Of a stretch of 64,000 nucleotides of DNA, positions 29,529 through 38,466 are shown one piece after another. Position numbers and translations under genes: made by a program. The first letter of the stretch is position 1. Each line of letters starts with the position of its first letter. This DNA comes from Sulfuricaulis sp. (GTDB taxonomy: Bacteria; Pseudomonadota; Gammaproteobacteria; Acidiferrobacterales; Sulfurifustaceae). Below the pieces are notes generated by a model. It did no database searches, was not told where the DNA came from, and saw only the letters and a list, made by a program, of their open reading frames with translations. The DNA lies in contig NZ_JANLGY010000006.1 in NCBI RefSeq assembly GCF_024653915.1, forward strand, positions 1 to 64,000, written 5' to 3'.

Positions 29529-32500
29529 ATGGCCACACCGCGCGAAAAATTTCAAGAGCTGCTGAAAAAGTTGTTCCAGTTCGACAACGCCGAACTGGAC
29601 TTCGGCATCTACCGCATAATGAATCATAAGCGGGCGGTCATTGAGCAATTCATCGAAACGGATTTGGTCAAAGGCATCGCGACGGAGCTGGCTTCCGGCG
29701 CGCTGGCACAGGAAGCGGGACTCGCACAGCAACTCGCGGAAGTCACCGCGCAGATCAAGGAGAACATTGGGGACGAAGTGCTCGACGCCGAGGGAAATTT
29801 GGCGGCGGAATATCACGGCAGCAAACTCGGCAAACAATATCTCGCCTTGCGCGAGCGCGCTGGGAAATCAAAAGCTACTCCCGAACTCGAAGCCGACATC
29901 TTCAATCACCTCTACGCTTTTTTCAGCCGCTACTACGACGAGGGCGATTTCATGTCGCTGCGGCGTTATTCCAAGCGCGACAAATACGCCATCCCCTACA
30001 ACGGCGAGGAAGTCCACCTCCACTGGGCCAACGCCGACCAGTATTACATCAAGACCGGCGAAAACTTTACCGATTACAGCTACAAGCATGGCGGCTGGAC
30101 CGTCCATTTCAAACTACGCAATGCCGACGTGGAGCAGAACAACGTCAAAGGCGCGAAACGCTTCTTCGTCCCGCGCGCGGCGGAAGTTTCGCTGGACGAA
30201 AAAAGCTCAACGCTGACAATTCCGTTTGAATTCCGCCCGCTCAATGCCTCCGAGGAAATCAGCTACGGCAAAGGCAACGGCACGGAGGAAAACGGCAACG
30301 GCAAGACTAAGACGAAAAAGAAGAAAGGTCAGGAAGGAATTCTCGCCGACGCCAGCGCTGCCATTCAAAACGCGGCGAAGAAAAACGCCAATGCGCTGGC
30401 CGCGCTCTTGCACGAGAAGCGCAGGGACGCCGACGGCAACCCAGTGAGCCTGCTCGAACATCACCTGCGCACCTACACGCGCGTGAACAGCACCGACTTT
30501 TTCATCCACAAGGACCTCAAAGGCTTTCTGGAGCGCGAACTGGATTTCTACCTCAAGAACGAAGTGCTCAACCTCGACGAACTGGAAGCGGGCGGCGAGG
30601 CGCGGTCGGAAAGTTGGTTTCAAACGCTCCGCGCCATCAAGGGCATCGGGCACAAAATTATCGCGTTCGTGGCTCAGATTGAGAATTTCCAGAAGCGGCT
30701 GTTCGAGAAAAAGAAATTCGTCACCGAAGTCCACTACTGCGTCACGCTTGACCGCGTGTCGGAGGAACTGTATCCCGAAATCGCGAAGAACAAGGCACAG
30801 ATTGGGGAATGGAAACGCCTGTTCTACATCCACGAAATTAAAGGCGATCTGGCAACGCAGGGTTTCAAAGAGCCGGTAAAGGTGGAATTCCTCAAAGCGA
30901 ACCCGTTTCTCGTGTTGGATACACAATTCTTTTCTGCCGAATTCAAGGCGAAGTTGCTCGCTTCCGGCGAAATTCTGAGCGGAGCGAAAACGCTCGAAGA
31001 GGCAATCGACGGCTTATTGATTCACAGTGAGAATTTCCAAGCACTCAATTTGGTAATTCCGCGTTATGCCGGACAGGCAAATTGCATATACATCGATCCT
31101 CCATACAATACTAATTCGTCTGAGATTCTCTACAAGAATGGCTACAAGTCGTCTACCTGGATCACACTGATAAACAACTCCCTTCCTTTAGCTAGAGCCA
31201 TGCTTAGGTATGACGGAATCCTCTGTGCAACCATTGACGATGAGCAACAAAAAGAACTAGCTACGCTGCTATCACGGGTGTTTGGAAGCGATAATATTCT
31301 TGGCACGGTATGCATCCGAATGAATCCCTCGGGAAGAATCACGCTCAAGGGATTTGCACAGGCACATGAATACGCAATCTTTGCCGGTCAATCGCATGAG
31401 TCCGCGATTGCGAAGCTGCCCAGGACCGACGCTCAGTTACAGCGTTTTAACCAGTCCGACGGTAAGGGTTCTTTTGAATGGCGAAACTTCCGTAGAGAGG
31501 GATCAAGCTCAGAACGGGGAAGTCGCCCGCGGCGCTATTTTCCAATCTACGTTAAGGGAGCGGCCATACGCATACCGAAGCTTCGATGGCAGGAGAATAC
31601 ACGATCCTACGACATTTTGGAAAAACCGAACCGTGACGAGGTAGTGATTTACCCAATCGACGCGAAGAGCAGTGAACGCGTTTGGCGCTGGGGACTGGAA
31701 AGGGTGCAACGCGAGCTTTCAGAGGTCGTCCCCAAAAAGAATCCTCAAGGAGAACTGCAACTGTATTACAAATACCGACCAAACGAAGAAGGAGTTCTGC
31801 CAACCACCGTATGGGTCGATAAAAAATACTCGGCCACAGAATACGGAACAGCAACACTCAAAGACCTTTTTGGCAGCCGGAACGAGTTCAGCTTTCCGAA
31901 GTCGATTCATGCTGTTGAAGATTGCGTAAAGATTTCTGTTCCAGACAACGATGACGCTCTAATCGTTGACTATTTCGGCGGGTCTGGTACGACGGGGCAT
32001 GCTGCAATAAATCTAAACCGGGAGGACGGCGGTAAACGCAAATACGTCCTAGTCGAAGTGGGCGACTATTTTAACACGGTCACCAAACCACGCATTCAGA
32101 AAGTCATTTACTCCGAGGATTGGAAGGACGGCAAACCAGTGTCGCGGCAAGGCTCAAGCCACGCGTTCAAATACCTTCGCCTCGAATCCTACGAAGACGC
32201 GCTGAACAACATCACGTTCGAGGCGGCGGACGCGCAGACGATATTCCAACTGGAGGATTACATCTTGAGCTACATGCTCGATTTCGAGACGAAGGCGAGC
32301 GAGACGCTGCTGAACGTGGCCAAGCTGGATGCACCGTTCGATTACAAGCTGCGCTGTCACGGTAAGGACGAGCCGATGCCGGTGGATTTGCCGGAGACGT
32401 TCAACTATCTCATCGGCCTACACGTCGCGTGGCGCCGCGTGTATGAGAACAAAGGCACGCGCTATCTCGTCTATCGCGGCACAGCCGACGGGCGGGAGAC

Positions 32501-32678
32501 GGCCATCCTCTGGCGCACCACGCGCGGCTGGAAGCAGGAGCAATTCGAGGCCGACCGCGATTTCGTGGCGAAGCAAAAATTGACGGAAGGCGCGGAGGAC
32601 ATTTTAGTGAATACGGACAGCTTCATCGAAGGCGCGCGTTCGCTCGACCCGGTTTTCAAACGCCGCATGTTCAACTAG
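29529..32678 (+). CDS. Type III-like DNA methyltransferase (Mod), long form
   Basis: A 1049-aa predicted adenine methyltransferase of the beta class. Motif IV DPPYNTNSSEILYKNGY is near residue 521, and motif I DYFGGSGTTGHAAI near residue 815, in the order expected for type III Mod. About 500 N-terminal residues precede the catalytic domain, including a lysine-rich segment (KTKTKKKKGQEG), which makes it much longer than classical Mod. ATG 29529 is chosen because MATPREKFQELLKKLFQF fits the family start. The central 1 kb (about 31.0-32.1 kb), which includes the target-recognition part, is visibly more A+T-rich than both ends, suggesting recombination. The res gene starts 10 bp downstream. Confidence 0.88.
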   Translation: MATPREKFQELLKKLFQFDNAELDFGIYRIMNHKRAVIEQFIETDLVKGIATELASGALAQEAGLAQQLAEVTAQIKENIGDEVLDAEGNLAAEYHGSKLGKQYLALRERAGKSKATPELEADIFNHLYAFFSRYYDEGDFMSLRRYSKRDKYAIPYNGEEVHLHWANADQYYIKTGENFTDYSYKHGGWTVHFKLRNADVEQNNVKGAKRFFVPRAAEVSLDEKSSTLTIPFEFRPLNASEEISYGKGNGTEENGNGKTKTKKKKGQEGILADASAAIQNAAKKNANALAALLHEKRRDADGNPVSLLEHHLRTYTRVNSTDFFIHKDLKGFLERELDFYLKNEVLNLDELEAGGEARSESWFQTLRAIKGIGHKIIAFVAQIENFQKRLFEKKKFVTEVHYCVTLDRVSEELYPEIAKNKAQIGEWKRLFYIHEIKGDLATQGFKEPVKVEFLKANPFLVLDTQFFSAEFKAKLLASGEILSGAKTLEEAIDGLLIHSENFQALNLVIPRYAGQANCIYIDPPYNTNSSEILYKNGYKSSTWITLINNSLPLARAMLRYDGILCATIDDEQQKELATLLSRVFGSDNILGTVCIRMNPSGRITLKGFAQAHEYAIFAGQSHESAIAKLPRTDAQLQRFNQSDGKGSFEWRNFRREGSSSERGSRPRRYFPIYVKGAAIRIPKLRWQENTRSYDILEKPNRDEVVIYPIDAKSSERVWRWGLERVQRELSEVVPKKNPQGELQLYYKYRPNEEGVLPTTVWVDKKYSATEYGTATLKDLFGSRNEFSFPKSIHAVEDCVKISVPDNDDALIVDYFGGSGTTGHAAINLNREDGGKRKYVLVEVGDYFNTVTKPRIQKVIYSEDWKDGKPVSRQGSSHAFKYLRLESYEDALNNITFEAADAQTIFQLEDYILSYMLDFETKASETLLNVAKLDAPFDYKLRCHGKDEPMPVDLPETFNYLIGLHVAWRRVYENKGTRYLVYRGTADGRETAILWRTTRGWKQEQFEADRDFVAKQKLTEGAEDILVNTDSFIEGARSLDPVFKRRMFN

Positions 32679-32688
32679 GAATAAGCCG

Positions 32689-35600
32689 ATGCCCGCGAGC
32701 GATTACGTCAAACTGGAGCAACGGCTGGTGCTGGCGGATTGGGCGTGCCACCAGCTTGGCTATGAATCAAACAAGGCGATGCTCCAAAATCTGCGCGAAG
32801 TGGAAGAAGGCTTCGACGGCAAGGGCAATTCGTATCTCGTGCAGGCCATTGCTGCACGCGGCTCAAAATGCAAAGTTGCCCGTGAGGATCTGGATCGTTA
32901 TGACGCGAACATCCGGGCGCACTTGAATTACTTCAACAAACATCGGAAGGAGCGTCTGACGCTGCGCTATTTCCAACTTCTTTCGCTGATTATCGCAGAG
33001 TTTTTTCTCGACCGCCGCTTCAATCACGAGGCAGCGTTGCGAAAGGAGTTGAACCAGTTTGTCTCCCAACGGAACAGCAAGCGCGGGCTGGGAGATTTTC
33101 AAGACCCGGAATTTGCTAAAGCGGATTTGAACAAGCTGGCGTTTCTCATGGCGACGGGAAGCGGCAAGACCATTTTGATGCACTTCCATTACCGGCAGTT
33201 CCTCCACTACAACCCGAAGCCGCTGGACAACATTTTGCTCGTCACGCCGGACGAGGGGCTTTCGCAACAGCATTTGGAGAACATGGAGGATGCGGGCATC
33301 CCGTGCGCGCGTTTTTCGCTCGAGGACAGCGGCTTTGAGGCGGTGAAGAAAAACACGATGCGCGTGATCGAAATCACAAAGCTGGTGGAGGAAAAGAAAG
33401 GTTCGGGCGTGAGCGTGCCGGTGGAAGCGTTCGAGGGGAACAATCTCATCTTCGTGGACGAAGGTCACAAGGGCGCGAGCAGCGAGGCGGGCAAGTGGAT
33501 TGGCAACCGCGACAAGCTGGCGGAAAACGGCTTCACTTTTGAATACAGCGCGACGTTTGTTCAGGCAATGACCGCCGCGAGAGACGACGAGATGACCAAG
33601 GAATATGGCAAGGCGATTCTCGTTGATTACGGCTACAAGTATTTTTACGGCGACGGCTTCGGGAAGGATTTTGAACTGTTGAACCTGACGCACGAAACGA
33701 ACGAGGAACAGACTCGGATGCTTCTGCTGGCGAACCTGCTGGCGTTTCACGAGCAGAAGCGGGCATTTCACTCGAAGTCGGAAGCGATGGCGCGCTATCA
33801 CCTAGCCGATCCGCTGTGGATTTTCGTGGGCAGCACGGTCAACAAATCAAAAGACAACAAGCAGGCGAAGGAATCAGACGTTTTGACCATCGTTAAGTTC
33901 CTCGATTCGTTTCTGCGCAACAAACGCGGCTGGGTGCAAAAGGACATCAAACGGATTCTGAACGGCGAAAGCGGAATCGAAGCCGACGGCGGGCATGATG
34001 TTTTTGCTCCACGTTTCAAGAGGTTGAAAGCGTGGAGCAAGGATGCGGACGCGATTCATCGCGATTTGCTCAAGCGCGTTTTCCATGCGACCGGCAACGG
34101 GCGATTGCACGTCGGGGACATCAAGGGCAAGGCGGGAGAGCTTGGTTTGAAAGTCAGCGGAGCGGAGAATTATTTCGGCCTCGTTTACATCGGCGACACG
34201 GCGGCTTTCAAGACGCTCACAGAGGAACAATGCCCTGATGTAGAAGTTGAGGATGACGAGATAGCGGAGGGTTTGTTCGAGAACATCAAGAAGCCGGATT
34301 CACGCATCAACATCCTCATCGGCGCGAAGAAGTTCATGCAGGGTTGGGATAGCTGGCGCGTGTCGAACATGGGCCTGCTGAACATCGGACGCAGCGAAGG
34401 TTCGGAAATCATTCAGCTATTTGGGCGCGGCGTGCGCTTGCAGGGGCTGAACCGGAGTTTGAAGCGCAGTTCGGCGCTATCCGGCATCGAACATCCGGCT
34501 GGGATTGATTTATTGGAACGGCTAAACATCTTCGCCATCCGCGCGAATTACATGACGCAGTTCCGCGACTACCTGGAACGTGAAGGCGTGGAACCGTTTG
34601 GCGAAGTCGAATTACACCTGCCTATCAAGCGCAACGATGACTTTCTCAAGAAGGGCTTGATTGCCCCGCGTTTGCCAAAGGAGAGCCGTTTTGCGACCAG
34701 TGAGCGCATCGTGCTCGAACCAGATTCAGCGGCCCGAGTGACTTTGGATATGTCGGTGCGAGTGGAGAGCATCGGCAGCGCAGACGGAGAATTTCAGACA
34801 TCAGCGTTCGTTGGAGGAACTGAGCGATGGCTAAAACCGGAGCAATTCCGCTGGCTCGATTGGGAGCTCCTGTACCTTGCGATGCTCGAATTCAAAGAGG
34901 AGCGCGGCTTTCACAATCTACTCATCCTTCCAGAACATCCACGGCAAATTCTACAAGCGAACGATCCAAAACTATATGGGCTAATTTGCGACGAGCAGCT
35001 TTTGAATCCCACGCGAGTAGAGCAAGCCGTACAGTTGCAAGCTGCCGTGTCAAGCGTTCTGAACAAGTATGTCGAAAGCTTTTACCGCAAACGGCAACAG
35101 CGATGGGATTCGTCTAAGATGATTTATGGGCCGTTGAAAAAGGACGACGCAAACTTCCAGAACTACGTCGTCAAAGTGCCGCGAAGCGATAAAGATTTGT
35201 TGCATACAATTCACGAAGCCATCGAGGAATGGAAGAAATACAAGAAATGTCTCTCATCGGAATTGCCGAACATCCACTTTGACCGACACCTTTACCAACC
35301 TCTCCTGGTTGCCAAGGGAAACAAGGCGCGTTCTGTTCCGCCCCCGCTGAATGACGGCGAATGTAAATTTGTAGAAGACTTGAAACTCTTCTGCAAATCC
35401 GAACCTGCGTTGTTGAAGGGTAAAGAGCTTTTTCTGCTTCGTAACTTGAGCCGAGGGAAAGGAATCGGGTTCTTTGCGGATAGCGGCTTTTATCCCGACT
35501 TCATTCTGTGGATTACGGAGGGAGATAAACAGCGCCTCGTCTTCATTGAACCGCATGGAATGCTCAACGAAGATCATCCCGACAATAACTCGAAGATTGA

Positions 35601-35835
35601 TCTACACAAGAAGCTTCAAACGCAAATTGCTGACGCCCGCAAGAAATCCAAGAACAAGCATCTTCTGCTCGACGCGTTCATCATCTCGCGAACTCCTTTC
35701 GATGACTTGCGAAAGAAGCACGGCGCGGCGTGGGACAGAGACAAATATGCAGAGGCGCACGTGCTCTTTGGTGATGAACCGAACAACGGGCACATTGAAG
35801 CCATTGTGAGTGGCTCCGCGAAAAATATGATCTGA
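32689..35835 (+). CDS. Type III-like restriction helicase-endonuclease (Res)
   Basis: A 1048-aa superfamily 2 helicase-nuclease. Walker A MATGSGKTILM lies near residue 157, DEAD-box motif II appears as FVDEGHKGASS near residue 255, and motif VI as QLFGRGVRLQG near residue 580. A C-terminal PD-(D/E)xK-like nuclease is suggested by FYPDFILWITEGDKQRLVFI near residue 930. It is 10 bp downstream of mod, so the two form one operon. Together they would methylate and restrict DNA. The 3' third (about 34.7-35.8 kb) is more A+T-rich than the rest, again suggesting a mosaic. Confidence 0.88.
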   Translation: MPASDYVKLEQRLVLADWACHQLGYESNKAMLQNLREVEEGFDGKGNSYLVQAIAARGSKCKVAREDLDRYDANIRAHLNYFNKHRKERLTLRYFQLLSLIIAEFFLDRRFNHEAALRKELNQFVSQRNSKRGLGDFQDPEFAKADLNKLAFLMATGSGKTILMHFHYRQFLHYNPKPLDNILLVTPDEGLSQQHLENMEDAGIPCARFSLEDSGFEAVKKNTMRVIEITKLVEEKKGSGVSVPVEAFEGNNLIFVDEGHKGASSEAGKWIGNRDKLAENGFTFEYSATFVQAMTAARDDEMTKEYGKAILVDYGYKYFYGDGFGKDFELLNLTHETNEEQTRMLLLANLLAFHEQKRAFHSKSEAMARYHLADPLWIFVGSTVNKSKDNKQAKESDVLTIVKFLDSFLRNKRGWVQKDIKRILNGESGIEADGGHDVFAPRFKRLKAWSKDADAIHRDLLKRVFHATGNGRLHVGDIKGKAGELGLKVSGAENYFGLVYIGDTAAFKTLTEEQCPDVEVEDDEIAEGLFENIKKPDSRINILIGAKKFMQGWDSWRVSNMGLLNIGRSEGSEIIQLFGRGVRLQGLNRSLKRSSALSGIEHPAGIDLLERLNIFAIRANYMTQFRDYLEREGVEPFGEVELHLPIKRNDDFLKKGLIAPRLPKESRFATSERIVLEPDSAARVTLDMSVRVESIGSADGEFQTSAFVGGTERWLKPEQFRWLDWELLYLAMLEFKEERGFHNLLILPEHPRQILQANDPKLYGLICDEQLLNPTRVEQAVQLQAAVSSVLNKYVESFYRKRQQRWDSSKMIYGPLKKDDANFQNYVVKVPRSDKDLLHTIHEAIEEWKKYKKCLSSELPNIHFDRHLYQPLLVAKGNKARSVPPPLNDGECKFVEDLKLFCKSEPALLKGKELFLLRNLSRGKGIGFFADSGFYPDFILWITEGDKQRLVFIEPHGMLNEDHPDNNSKIDLHKKLQTQIADARKKSKNKHLLLDAFIISRTPFDDLRKKHGAAWDRDKYAEAHVLFGDEPNNGHIEAIVSGSAKNMI

Positions 35836-35939
35836 TCCTGAGGTATCCCCACATCTACCCGCACTCATGCGCCCTCATGCAACATGGGCAAGCGCCGGAT
35901 GCGTAAAAGGGGACGGATTAAAATAAGACTTAAACGCTA

Positions 35940-36278
35940 ATGATGATTCCTGCACAGAAGCTTGAGATTATTGTGGCTTTGTCTGATTTTGTTGGCATTC
36001 TTAAAGCCGCTAAATATGGCGCCAAGCTTGGCAAGCGCAATATTGCTCGTGAAAATGTTGAGTTTCATTTCGATGGGGCCCATCTCATAGTCACTATTGT
36101 TGGAGTTAATCGAACCATACCAGCTAGCGGCTCATGGGTAGGTAAGGTCGCAGTAGCGCTATCATTCATGGGAGGTCTAAATAAGTTCCCACCCACACAA
36201 AGTCCTCTGACTATCAGTTACGAAAATTCAAAGCTAAAAATTGGTACAACATCATTTCCAGCCGAATGGACACAGTGA
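35940..36278 (+). CDS. Small orphan protein after the restriction system
   Basis: A 112-aa protein of low-GC composition, unlike its chromosomal neighbours. Two ATGs occur in tandem at 35940. The N-terminal half is helical and basic (AAKYGAKLGKRNIARENVEF). The second half is strand-rich (HFDGAHLIVTIVGVNRTIPA, LTISYENSKLKIGTTSFPAE) and faintly recalls a sliding-clamp-like beta fold, which is speculation. No signal peptide or membrane helix. The 100-bp gap after res and the composition suggest it arrived with the restriction system. Function unknown. Confidence 0.55.
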   Translation: MMIPAQKLEIIVALSDFVGILKAAKYGAKLGKRNIARENVEFHFDGAHLIVTIVGVNRTIPASGSWVGKVAVALSFMGGLNKFPPTQSPLTISYENSKLKIGTTSFPAEWTQ

Positions 36279-36378
36279 TAATAGAGAACAACCGGTAGCA
36301 GGGAACTAGGTAATTGGGGACGCTACCCTTAAATAGCAAATCACCAGCCAACCCTTACCCAACCCAACATGTTTAATG

Positions 36379-36933
36379 GCCATGCGAAAACTGCCGCGCG
36401 CGTTCTATGACCGCGACACGGTCGCCGTGGCCCGGGATTTGCTCGGCAAATATCTGGTGCACAAGGCGCGCGCGGTGGAGCGCGTGGGCCGGATCGTGGA
36501 AGTCGAGGCCTATCTCGGGCCGCACGATCTCGCGGCCCATTCCGCGCGCGGGCTGACCGAGCGCACCAAGGTCATGTTCGGGCCGCCGGGCCATGCCTAC
36601 GTGTACATGATCTACGGCATGTATTTTTGCGTGAACGTCGTGACCGAGCGCGAAGGCCATGCTTCCGCGGTGCTGTTGCGCGCGGTCGAGCCGGTGAAAA
36701 ATATCGCCGAACGAACCCAGGGCCCCGGTTTGCTGTGCCGCGCCATGCGCATCGACCGGCGGCTCAACGGGCACGACCTGATCAGTAAAAATTTTTACCT
36801 CGCCGCGCCCGAGAAATCCGAGCCCGTGACCATCGTCAAACGGCCCCGGGTGGGCGTGGACTATGCGGGGCACTGGGCCAGACGGCACCTGCGTTTTTAC
36901 ATCAAGGACAATCCCTTCGTATCGAAACGCTGA
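36379..36933 (+). CDS. 3-methyladenine DNA glycosylase (MPG family)
   Basis: A protein of about 184 aa of the AAG/MPG family that excises alkylated purines. It has FYDRDTVAVARDLLGKYLV, the catalytic region GRIVEVEAYLGPHDLAAHSA, the intercalating-tyrosine segment HAYVYMIYGMYFCVNVV and GPGLLCRAMRID. Two in-frame ATGs (36376 or, as used here, ATG 36379 starting MRKLPRAFYD) are close together. It is G+C-rich like the core genome, unlike the preceding restriction genes, so the acquired segment probably ends between about 36.28 and 36.37 kb. Confidence 0.88.
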   Translation, partial: AMRKLPRAFYDRDTVAVARDLLGKYLVHKARAVERVGRIVEVEAYLGPHDLAAHSARGLTERTKVMFGPPGHAYVYMIYGMYFCVNVVTEREGHASAVLLRAVEPVKNIAERTQGPGLLCRAMRIDRRLNGHDLISKNFYLAAPEKSEPVTIVKRPRVGVDYAGHWARRHLRFYIKDNPFVSKR

Positions 36934-36999
36934 CGCGCGATTCCTCTCGCGCCTGTCGTCAGCTTGCCTGCACCATTTCAGGTCAGTGTCCGTGCGCGC

Positions 37000-37016
37000 T
37001 TCACGGAATTGGTGCA
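37000..37016 (+). promoter_or_regulatory. NtrC-like site upstream of the nitrate transporter gene
   Basis: TTCACGGAATTGGTGCA matches 11 of 14 defined positions of the NtrC dyad TGCACC-A-N3-T-GGTGCA. A second half site, TGCACCA, is at 36969-36975. Both lie 60-110 bp upstream of the sigma-54 promoter at 37080, a normal enhancer distance. Binding is inferred. Confidence 0.5.
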
Positions 37017-37079
37017 TCTTGTTTTCCCGTCGTAGCGCCAAATCCTTCCAGTTGCCTGATTTCAAATGAAACCTTGAGG

Positions 37080-37095
37080 TGGCACACCGGTTGCA
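37080..37095 (+). promoter_or_regulatory. Sigma-54 promoter of the nitrate transporter gene
   Basis: TGGCACACCGGTTGCA matches 11 of the 12 defined positions of the RpoN consensus TGGCACG-N4-TTGCW, with the required 10 bases between the GG (-24) and GC (-12). Transcription would start near 37106, so translation must begin after that, which supports ATG 37148 over the upstream GTG at 37079. Confidence 0.8.
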
Positions 37096-37147
37096 ATGGC
37101 GTTGGCAGCACGCACGTGCACTCGCAACACAATCGGGAGAACAGTAT

Positions 37148-38422
37148 ATGAATTGGCGGGAGTTCAAACAGGCAGGCCACTGGCCGACATTGTTGGCGGC
37201 GTTTCTGTATTTCGATGTCAGCTTCATGGTCTGGGTGGTGCTGGGGCCGTTGTCTCTGTATCTCACTCAGGACCTCGGGCTTACGATTGAGGAAAAATTC
37301 AGCGTAGTGGCGATTCCGATTCTGGCCGGCGCGCTGCTGCGCGTGCCGCTCGGCATGTTGGCGGATCATATTGGCCCCAAGCTCACCGGCAGTCTGGCGC
37401 AAATGATTGTGATCGTCGGTATGGCCTATGTCTGGATTTTCGGTTTGCACTCCAAACTGGAAGTCGAACTGCTCGGCGTGGTGCTCGGTCTCGCCGGCGC
37501 CAGTTTCGCGGTTGCGCTGCCGCAGGCCTCGCGCTGGTATCCGCCAAAATACCAGGGCGTGGTCCTGGGCATCGCTGGTGCCGGCAACATGGGCGTGGTG
37601 CTTGATTCCCTGTTCGTGCCGTGGATGGCCGAGCACTGGGGCTGGCAGTCGGTGTTCGGCGTGTTGCTGATTCCACTGGGCATCGTACTGGTGCTGTACA
37701 TGCTGATGGCCAAAGATGCACCGGAAACGCGTGCGCCGGTGACATGGGTGAACTATGCGAATGTATTGCGCGACCGCGATACCTGGTGGTTCATGTTCTT
37801 CTACTCCATCACCTTCGGTGGCTTCGTGGGTCTCGGCAATGCGTTGCCGCTGTATTTCACCAACTGGTATCACACCTCCGGTATCGCCGCCGGCCTGATG
37901 GCGGCGCTGGTGGTGATGGCCGGATCGATGGCACGTCCCATCGGTGGCATATTGGCCGACCGGTTTGGCGGTATCCGTACCCTGGAGTTGTTGTTTGTGG
38001 TGGTCGCGCTCGCTTACATGACGGTGGCCATGTTGCCGCAGGGACCGGCGCCCGTGGTGGTGGGCGATGCCAAGGTGGCCGGTTGGTCACTTGCCGAGCT
38101 GCCGGGCATGGCATGGCTGGCCGTGGCGGTGTTTTTTCTCGGCGCGACCGCGCTCGGTGCGGGCAACGGCTCGGTGTTTCAGTTGGTACCGCTGCGGTTC
38201 CGTAATGAAATTGGCGTCATGACCGGGCTCGTCGGCGCTGCCGGCGGACTCGGCGGATTCTTTCTCGCCAAGGCGCTCGGCATTTCCAAGGGCATGACCG
38301 GCAGTTTCATGGGCGGATTCACGGTGTTCGCCGGCCTGGCGGTCATCGGCCTGTTCGGCCTCATGGCGGTCAAGACGCGCTGGCGCACAACGTGGGGCGC
38401 TGTGTCAGGAGCACAAGTATGA
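37148..38422 (+). CDS. nasA: MFS nitrate/nitrite transporter (NarK/NasA type)
   Basis: A 424-aa inner-membrane protein with about twelve hydrophobic segments. The major-facilitator signature LRVPLGMLADHIGPKLTG is in loop 2-3. Nitrate-signature-like glycine-rich helices occur in GLAGASFAVALPQASRWYP and GAGNMGVVLDSLFVPW, with the second at GLVGAAGGLGGFFL. It imports nitrate for the assimilatory pathway encoded downstream. ATG 37148 has GGGAGA upstream and lies after the predicted sigma-54 transcription start. The order transporter-kinase-nirB-nirD-nasC matches that in Pseudomonas aeruginosa. Confidence 0.9.
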   Translation: MNWREFKQAGHWPTLLAAFLYFDVSFMVWVVLGPLSLYLTQDLGLTIEEKFSVVAIPILAGALLRVPLGMLADHIGPKLTGSLAQMIVIVGMAYVWIFGLHSKLEVELLGVVLGLAGASFAVALPQASRWYPPKYQGVVLGIAGAGNMGVVLDSLFVPWMAEHWGWQSVFGVLLIPLGIVLVLYMLMAKDAPETRAPVTWVNYANVLRDRDTWWFMFFYSITFGGFVGLGNALPLYFTNWYHTSGIAAGLMAALVVMAGSMARPIGGILADRFGGIRTLELLFVVVALAYMTVAMLPQGPAPVVVGDAKVAGWSLAELPGMAWLAVAVFFLGATALGAGNGSVFQLVPLRFRNEIGVMTGLVGAAGGLGGFFLAKALGISKGMTGSFMGGFTVFAGLAVIGLFGLMAVKTRWRTTWGAVSGAQV

Positions 38423-38466
38423 ATCTGTGCTTGTGGGCTGACCCGGCGCACCGCTAATCTCACAGC

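Noticed and set aside
36279-36375. Short insertion-sequence end or REP element before the glycosylase gene
   Set aside because: The phrase GGGGACGCTACCC looks like a repeat-type sequence, but no second copy or terminal repeat was found in the window.
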